Part shown: positions 5,744-9,246 of the stretch, one piece after another | Layout: each line of letters starts with the position of its first letter | Numbering within the stretch: position 1 is the stretch's first letter | Source of the DNA: Pseudobdellovibrionaceae bacterium | GTDB taxonomy: Bacteria; Bdellovibrionota; Bdellovibrionia; Bdellovibrionales; JAMPXM01 | NCBI GenBank assembly: GCA_016791465.1 | Contig: JAEUWE010000295.1 | Span: 1 to 9,246 of the forward strand | Length of the DNA: 9,246 nucleotides | Reading direction: 5' to 3' | Program-made: the position numbers and the translations under genes | Notes under the pieces: generated by a model | Told to the model about the DNA's origin: nothing | Databases searched by the model: none | Seen by the model: the letters and a program-made list of their open reading frames with translations, nothing else

Positions 5744-6817
5744 TTACACGCTAAGACGCCCCAAAGTACGGGAGATCGCTTTCTCAAGGAGGTTTACGCC
5801 TGAGGCCTCAAGGCGATCACGCCAGCTTCGGGCGGGAAGCCATTTGACCTGAAAAACGTCCATCCCTTGTTCGCGACGAGCGCGGTCAATGAACTCATCG
5901 CTCGTCATCAGGCGATCGATGAGCTTTACGCTCACGGCGTCTTGGCCGTGCCAGATGTCCCCTTGGGTGACGGCTTCGATATCCAGGCTCGGGCGATAGC
6001 GATGGACGTGGTCTTTAAAGAGGCGGTGGGTATCGGCCAACTGTTTTTTAAACGTTTGAATGCCGTCGTCGCTGAGCGGGCCGAGTAGACTCACTGGGCG
6101 CTTGTTGTTTCCAGCGGTGAGTTCCAGAACGTCGACATCAAATCGCTTGAGCAGGCGGTGAATATTGGGCACTTGTCCCACGACGCCAATGGAGCCGATC
6201 ACAGCAAAGGGCGCGGCGATAATTTCACTTGCGACAACGGCCATCATGTAGCCACCGCTGGCTGCGATCTCGTCGATGGCGACGGTGACTTTGAGGCCAG
6301 CGTGGCGAATGCGTTCCACCTGGGCTGCAGCATGGCCGTATCCCGTGACGGTGCCGCCGGGGCTATCGATCCGCAGAAGGACCTCATCGAGCGGGGGCCG
6401 TGCCGGATCTGGGGCGCCATTGGCTGCGACTTCAAGAATCGAAGTGATTTCGTTTCTCAGGCAGTCAACGCCAGACGCGGCCATATCACCTTTGAAGTCG
6501 ATGACCCAAAGACGCTTTTTCTCGGTTCGTCCTTCAATGCGTTCCTTTTCGGATTCGCGATCGGCCTTCAGGCGTGCTTTGAGTTCTTTCTTGGAAAGAA
6601 AAAAAGACTCAAGCGTTCGCTTTCGCTCCGTCCACTCATCGTTGAGTGACCGGGCTTCGAGTCTCGCCTGAGGTCGAGCGCGAAGGCCGGCAATTGAGAA
6701 CAAGGCCATGAGTCCGGCAACGGCGCCAAGAATGACGAGTAAAACAATGGCCGCTTGAAGGAGGAAGCTCAGGGTTTCGGGTGCGACTTTATTGAAGAGT
6801 TCAGAGAGTGAGATCAT
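5744..6817 (-). CDS. sohB: SohB-type membrane-anchored serine protease (peptidase S49)
   Basis: A 357-residue member of the SppA/SohB S49 family (E. coli SohB is 349). One membrane segment at about 17-44 is followed by a charged, probably helical stretch (50-102) and the protease domain (about 103-300). Visible signatures are VLLRIDSPGGTV (146-157), IDEIAASGGYMMA (181-193) with the catalytic Ser187, APFAVIGSIGVVGQVPN (202-218), and LTAGNNKRPVSLLG (233-246) with the general base Lys239 of the Ser-Lys dyad. The domain faces the periplasm and cleaves membrane-associated or signal-peptide-derived peptides in characterised relatives. The ATG at 6817 has AAGG seven bases before it. It is divergent from the coiled-coil gene and is followed on the same strand by the small exported protein. 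The catalytic residues are intact, so it is probably active. Confidence 0.92.
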   Translation of the reverse strand: MISLSELFNKVAPETLSFLLQAAIVLLVILGAVAGLMALFSIAGLRARPQARLEARSLNDEWTERKRTLESFFLSKKELKARLKADRESEKERIEGRTEKKRLWVIDFKGDMAASGVDCLRNEITSILEVAANGAPDPARPPLDEVLLRIDSPGGTVTGYGHAAAQVERIRHAGLKVTVAIDEIAASGGYMMAVVASEIIAAPFAVIGSIGVVGQVPNIHRLLKRFDVDVLELTAGNNKRPVSLLGPLSDDGIQTFKKQLADTHRLFKDHVHRYRPSLDIEAVTQGDIWHGQDAVSVKLIDRLMTSDEFIDRARREQGMDVFQVKWLPARSWRDRLEASGVNLLEKAISRTLGRLSV

Positions 6818-6849
6818 AGCTGAACCTTACCGCGATTAACGTCGAGTTC

Positions 6850-6864
6850 CAAACGTCTAGTTTG
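6850..6864. promoter_or_regulatory. Inverted repeat in the sohB/coiled-coil divergent promoter region
   Basis: CAAAC-GTCTA-GTTTG is a perfect 5-bp inverted repeat with a 5-base centre, located in the gap between the divergent starts at 6817 and 6924. It lies just upstream of a TAGAAT box. A regulator operator is possible, but a match this short can occur by chance. Confidence 0.25.
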
Positions 6865-6867
6865 AAG

Positions 6868-6873
6868 TAGAAT
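6868..6873 (+). promoter_or_regulatory. Candidate -10 element for the coiled-coil gene
   Basis: TAGAAT matches five of six bases of the sigma-70 -10 consensus. No good -35 is seen at the right distance; TTCCAA at 6847-6852 with a 15-bp spacer is the closest. The inverted repeat at 6850-6864 sits directly upstream. Confidence 0.25.
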
Positions 6874-6923
6874 TCATTCATCTCCCCAACAGTCGCATTG
6901 GGATCGTTCCGATGAGAGAAATG

Positions 6924-7436
6924 ATGAATCGCGTCGTACAACTTTGTATCAGCATCAGCTTCGTCGTCTTTGCGTTTGTTCCACGCGTGGTGAGCGCGGG
7001 CTCAATCGCGTCCTATGAGAGTCAGCTCATCGATCGTTGGACTGATTTTGAAAAAATTCAGAAAGAGCGAACACGCACAAAGGCTCAGGACGAGCGAGAA
7101 CTTGAGGAGATTCGCGAACGTCGCCGTGAACGTTTCGCTCGCGAGGAAGCTTTACGCGTACAGCATGTCAAAAAAATGAAACGCTATTCGATGGAAGAAG
7201 CTGAGCGTCTCGAAGCTGAGAATGAGAAGGCGACAGATGTCGCTGATCGAAAACGAGATCAAGAGCGTCTTGAACAGATCCATAGCCGCGACAAGATTCT
7301 AGAGCTTGAGCGTCGAATTGGTCACATCGATCAGTATCTGGAATACGATATCGATATGGTTCGCGAGCCCGAGTCAAAGACCTCGTGGTCAGATTTTAAA
7401 CCCAGTTCGGCAGGAGAGGGCCGGGAGAGCTTTTAA
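6924..7436 (+). CDS. Exported charged coiled-coil protein of unknown function
   Basis: The frame is open from ATG 6912, with further ATGs at 6921 and 6924. The start at 6924 is preferred because GAGAG lies about five bases upstream and it yields a textbook signal peptide: MNR, a hydrophobic core, then VVSA before GSIASY. The mature part, about 145 residues, is very rich in Glu, Arg, Lys and Asp with heptad-like spacing from about residue 40 to 135, so a long single helix or coiled coil in the periplasm is likely. The C-terminus is Ser/Glu-rich and probably disordered. I do not recognise a family. It ends four bases before the TTG start candidate of the DUF3307 gene, which suggests a two-gene operon. 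Similar charged low-complexity helices occur in many unrelated proteins, so similarity searches should be read with care. Confidence 0.75.
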   Translation: MNRVVQLCISISFVVFAFVPRVVSAGSIASYESQLIDRWTDFEKIQKERTRTKAQDERELEEIRERRRERFAREEALRVQHVKKMKRYSMEEAERLEAENEKATDVADRKRDQERLEQIHSRDKILELERRIGHIDQYLEYDIDMVREPESKTSWSDFKPSSAGEGRESF

Positions 7437-7440
7437 CATC

Positions 7441-7833
7441 TTGGAACAACAGCATGAGCTCCTACAGCAGATGTTCGTTTTGGCAGTTGTGTTTCAGGTG
7501 AAACACTTCGTGGCCGACTTTCCATTGCAGACGCGCTATATGCTGCAAAAAACGGCGGCGAGCTGGGCCTTCATGCGACCGCTGGGGCTACACTGTTTTA
7601 TTCATGCGGCTTTGACTCTCGCGATTGCGGCGTGGATTCGTCCCGAGCTCTGGTGGCTCGCAATTGTCGATTTTGGAACTCACTTTGTCATGGACCGGGT
7701 CAAATCCGGCCCACGCTATCTTGGGCGCTACTCGAATCCACAGACAGCAGCATTTTGGCTTGCTCTGGGATTTGATCAAATGGCCCATCATATCACTCAT
7801 CTATGGATTGCTTGGAAACTCCTTGGCGGGTGA
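7441..7833 (+). CDS. DUF3307 multi-pass membrane protein
   Basis: About 130 residues from a TTG at 7441, or 120 from the ATG at 7471 (MFVLAVV). The DUF3307 pattern is clear: FQVKHFVADFPLQTRYM (18-34), GLHCFIHA with paired histidines (49-56), IVDFGTHFVMDRVKS (75-89), and FWLALGFDQMAHHITHLWIAW (105-125). Three or four hydrophobic segments carry conserved Asp, His and Gln residues; the molecular function of the family is unknown to me. Neither start has a strong ribosome site: GGGAG lies about 13 bases before the TTG and nothing clear precedes the ATG, so coupling to the upstream gene is likely. An open frame reaching back to 7306 in this phase overlaps the coiled-coil gene and is not needed for the domain. 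The 3' end overlaps the hydrolase gene by 33 bp, tail to tail. Confidence 0.82.
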   Translation: MEQQHELLQQMFVLAVVFQVKHFVADFPLQTRYMLQKTAASWAFMRPLGLHCFIHAALTLAIAAWIRPELWWLAIVDFGTHFVMDRVKSGPRYLGRYSNPQTAAFWLALGFDQMAHHITHLWIAWKLLGG

Positions 7834-8724
7834 CTCCATCACCTGAGCGGTCTTGCGGCGGATCTTGTCGTCAGCCAGTGCGTTGACATGTCCGATCGCA
7901 TCTGTCGTCATTCTCATTTTTGGGCCCGGATAAGCTTCGTAGAGTAGGTCGCCTTGTCGATAGGAAACGACCGGATCGTTTGTTGAGTGCAGGAAAAGCG
8001 CGCGCATATTTTTAAATGGCGTCTTCGTTTTTTCTGATTCAAGAATCGGCCCCGCGCCGAGCGTGTTTGAGACCAGAGCGTAGCCAAGCGGCTGAAGCGG
8101 CCATAGAAACCAGACGGAACCAAGTTTCTCTTTTGCAATCGAGCGGAATGAGTAGAAACTTGAATCGAGGATAAGAAGAGAGAGGCTTGGCGGTTGGTAT
8201 TCGGAGAGCGCAGCGATGGCGATATTTCCGCCAAGGCTTTGGCCAAAAACAACAAGCGGCTTTCCGATTGCAGCGGCATGCGCTTCAGCGAACTGAAGGG
8301 CGGCGACGCCATCTTCTTTGACTCCGTTAAGCCGGCTCGGTGATCCTTCGGAGTCGCCGTAGCCGCGATAGTCGAATGTGATAACGTCCCAACCTTCAAA
8401 CAGGAGCCAGATCATAAAGCGATAGTGGCTTGTCATATTCTCGGCGTTTCCATGAAACTGCAGAGCGACTCCTTTCTTGGGAATCACTTGCGGCTTTCTG
8501 TACTGTTTCATATTGGCCGTTGAATCAAAGACCCAGGCTTTCAGAGAGGTTCCGTCTTTTGAGACGATGGTCTTTGTGGTGGCAACAAGGCGATCGAGCT
8601 CAAGATAGGGGTAGCGAGTGTGCGTTGGTTGAAAAAACAGACTGGTACAACCCGTCGTAAAGAGAAAGACGATCGCAGCTGAAAGTTTTAAAAGAGAATG
8701 TGCTGGTAGACCTGTGCGCTCCAC
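7801..8724 (-). CDS. Lipoprotein alpha/beta hydrolase, Bem46/ABHD13-like
   Basis: A 307-residue serine hydrolase of the alpha/beta fold. The N-terminus has a hydrophobic stretch ending FTTGC (C26), a relaxed lipobox, followed by TSLFFQP, as in lipoprotein members of this family, so it is probably a membrane-anchored lipoprotein. Domain marks: oxyanion region LQFHGNAEN (88-96), ITFDYRGYGDSEGSP (115-129), nucleophile elbow GQSLGG with Ser163, acid Asp250 in HSTNDPVV, and His279 in AIGHVNAL. The triad is complete. The substrate is unknown; esterase or lipase activity is likely. The start is GTG at 8724 with AAAGGA nine bases upstream, and overlaps the end of the DUF4105 gene by 37 bp, so the two are probably one operon. 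Its 3' end overlaps the DUF3307 gene in opposite orientation. Confidence 0.88.
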   Translation of the reverse strand: MERTGLPAHSLLKLSAAIVFLFTTGCTSLFFQPTHTRYPYLELDRLVATTKTIVSKDGTSLKAWVFDSTANMKQYRKPQVIPKKGVALQFHGNAENMTSHYRFMIWLLFEGWDVITFDYRGYGDSEGSPSRLNGVKEDGVAALQFAEAHAAAIGKPLVVFGQSLGGNIAIAALSEYQPPSLSLLILDSSFYSFRSIAKEKLGSVWFLWPLQPLGYALVSNTLGAGPILESEKTKTPFKNMRALFLHSTNDPVVSYRQGDLLYEAYPGPKMRMTTDAIGHVNALADDKIRRKTAQVMESPAKEFPSNP

Positions 8725-9246
8725 TCGCGGTTATCCTTTCCATCAATCAAATGATCGCGCCCAACGAGGCGGAGCTCCGTGTTCATTGCGAGCGCTTGGA
8801 CCAATTGGGCCTCAATCCAGTCTGTTCGTGTTCCGCCGTTGAGCGGGAGGTGAATGCCGCCGTCGAGACCAAGGCGTGTCGTTGCGCTCGGAAACCAACT
8901 TGCTGTCAGGCGTGGCCCCAGGCCCATCGGCGTTTGCTTAGCGAGATCTGGATTTGAGAGCGCCTCACCGTCAATGAGGGCCGAGATCCAAAGCGGTGCC
9001 CCACGCGATCCGATATCGACGGTCGTGCCGAGGCCGCCGTTGACATAGGGCCCGAGCGAAGTCGCGCTCAAGGGCTCTTTAAATCCAAACGAAGCGCGCC
9101 AGGTGATTGGCGCGAAGAAGCGACTGCGCGGTTGAGCTGAAAAAATATCGAGCAGTGCGAGTTCGCGCACCGACGGGTTCTTTTTGGGCTGGCCGTCGGT
9201 CTCAATCGGAATGGCGACCTTCGTGCGCAAAACCTCAAGCGTCGTC
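8688..9246 (-). CDS. DUF4105 (Lnb-type) envelope protein, C-terminal barrel part; N-terminus outside window
   Basis: The frame is open from the right window edge to a TAA at 8688, giving 185 residues. The segment LLDIFSAQPRSRFFAPITWR corresponds to the conserved linker that leads into the C-terminal barrel of DUF4105/Lnb periplasmic-domain proteins (usual pattern DIRSLSPRDRFFKPLSWR). It is followed by alternating amphipathic strands (YVNGGLGTTVDIG, PLWISALIDGEAL, MGLGPRLTASWFP, RLGLDGGIHLPL, DWIEAQLVQALAMNTELRLVG) and a terminal WSAQVYQHILF ending in Phe, as outer-membrane barrels do. The N-terminal papain-like Lnb domain would be beyond the edge. An internal TTG at 9230 is not taken as the start because the frame continues upstream with family-like sequence. 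It is probably in the outer membrane and in an operon with the downstream lipoprotein hydrolase. Confidence 0.72.
   Translation of the reverse strand, partial: TTLEVLRTKVAIPIETDGQPKKNPSVRELALLDIFSAQPRSRFFAPITWRASFGFKEPLSATSLGPYVNGGLGTTVDIGSRGAPLWISALIDGEALSNPDLAKQTPMGLGPRLTASWFPSATTRLGLDGGIHLPLNGGTRTDWIEAQLVQALAMNTELRLVGRDHLIDGKDNREWSAQVYQHILF

Noticed and set aside
5729..5745. Hairpin CGCG-CCAG-CGCG followed by ATTTT as a terminator
   Set aside because: The stem is only four or five pairs. The T-run lies on the plus strand where no gene ends, and for sohB transcripts no U-run follows the stem.
5488..5787. 99-residue minus-strand open frame spanning the sohB end and the small exported gene
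   Set aside because: It overlaps both same-strand genes in another phase and has no signal, domain or clear ribosome site.
6158..6649. 163-residue plus-strand open frame inside sohB
   Set aside because: It is opposite the conserved catalytic domain of SohB and has no family features; it is a shadow frame.
7306..7440. Upstream extension of the DUF3307 frame from ATG 7306
   Set aside because: It overlaps the coiled-coil gene by 131 bases, adds nothing resembling the family, and has no ribosome site.

Overview
The window reads as ordinary chromosomal DNA from a Gram-negative bacterium, dense with genes on both strands. The best guess is a predatory or free-living member of the Bdellovibrionota (Bdellovibrio/Oligoflexia-like) or another former deltaproteobacterial lineage. 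This rests on the mix of genes: NrnA-type DHH phosphoesterase, GreA, an AsmA-like periplasmic protein, SohB, a DUF3307 membrane protein, a DUF4105-type barrel, BFD-like ferredoxins, and a lipoprotein with a relaxed lipobox. It is an inference from gene content, not a phylogenetic placement. There are no rRNA or tRNA genes, insertion sequences, CRISPR arrays or phage genes, and no stretch over 100 bases lacks a plausible gene.

Left part (1-2544). A minus-strand EamA/DMT transporter runs off the left edge. It is divergent, by only 25 bp, from a plus-strand gene for a NifU-like protein with a C-terminal BFD-type [2Fe-2S] domain. That gene meets, tail to tail with a 10-bp gap, a small stand-alone BFD-like [2Fe-2S] protein on the minus strand. 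The small protein's GTG start overlaps the stop codon of an upstream NrnA-like DHH phosphoesterase (nanoRNA/pAp degradation), so the two are probably translationally coupled.

Middle part (2545-6817). A divergent intergenic region with a perfect TTGACA element precedes greA (transcript-cleavage factor). It is followed after 56-101 bp, depending on the element counted, by a 704-residue inner-membrane-anchored AsmA-like protein on the same strand. Convergent to that pair are two minus-strand genes: sohB (membrane-anchored Ser-Lys protease) and, downstream of it, a small probably exported protein of unknown function.

Right part (6818-9246). Divergent from sohB is a plus-strand pair: a secreted, highly charged coiled-coil protein and a DUF3307 multi-pass membrane protein. 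The DUF3307 gene overlaps tail to tail by 33 bp with a minus-strand lipoprotein alpha/beta hydrolase (Bem46/ABHD13-like). The hydrolase gene in turn overlaps by 37 bp the end of an upstream gene encoding the C-terminal beta-barrel of a DUF4105 (Lnb-type) envelope protein, which leaves the window on the right.

Most of the genes concern the cell envelope (transporter, AsmA-like, SohB, exported coiled coil, DUF3307, lipoprotein hydrolase, DUF4105 barrel) or RNA and Fe-S housekeeping (GreA, NrnA, two [2Fe-2S] proteins). I found no convincing new multi-gene defence or mobile system. The least explained points are the coupling of a ferredoxin-like protein to NrnA, the facing NifU-like protein lacking the usual third domain, and the unusual Cys spacing of the small ferredoxin.
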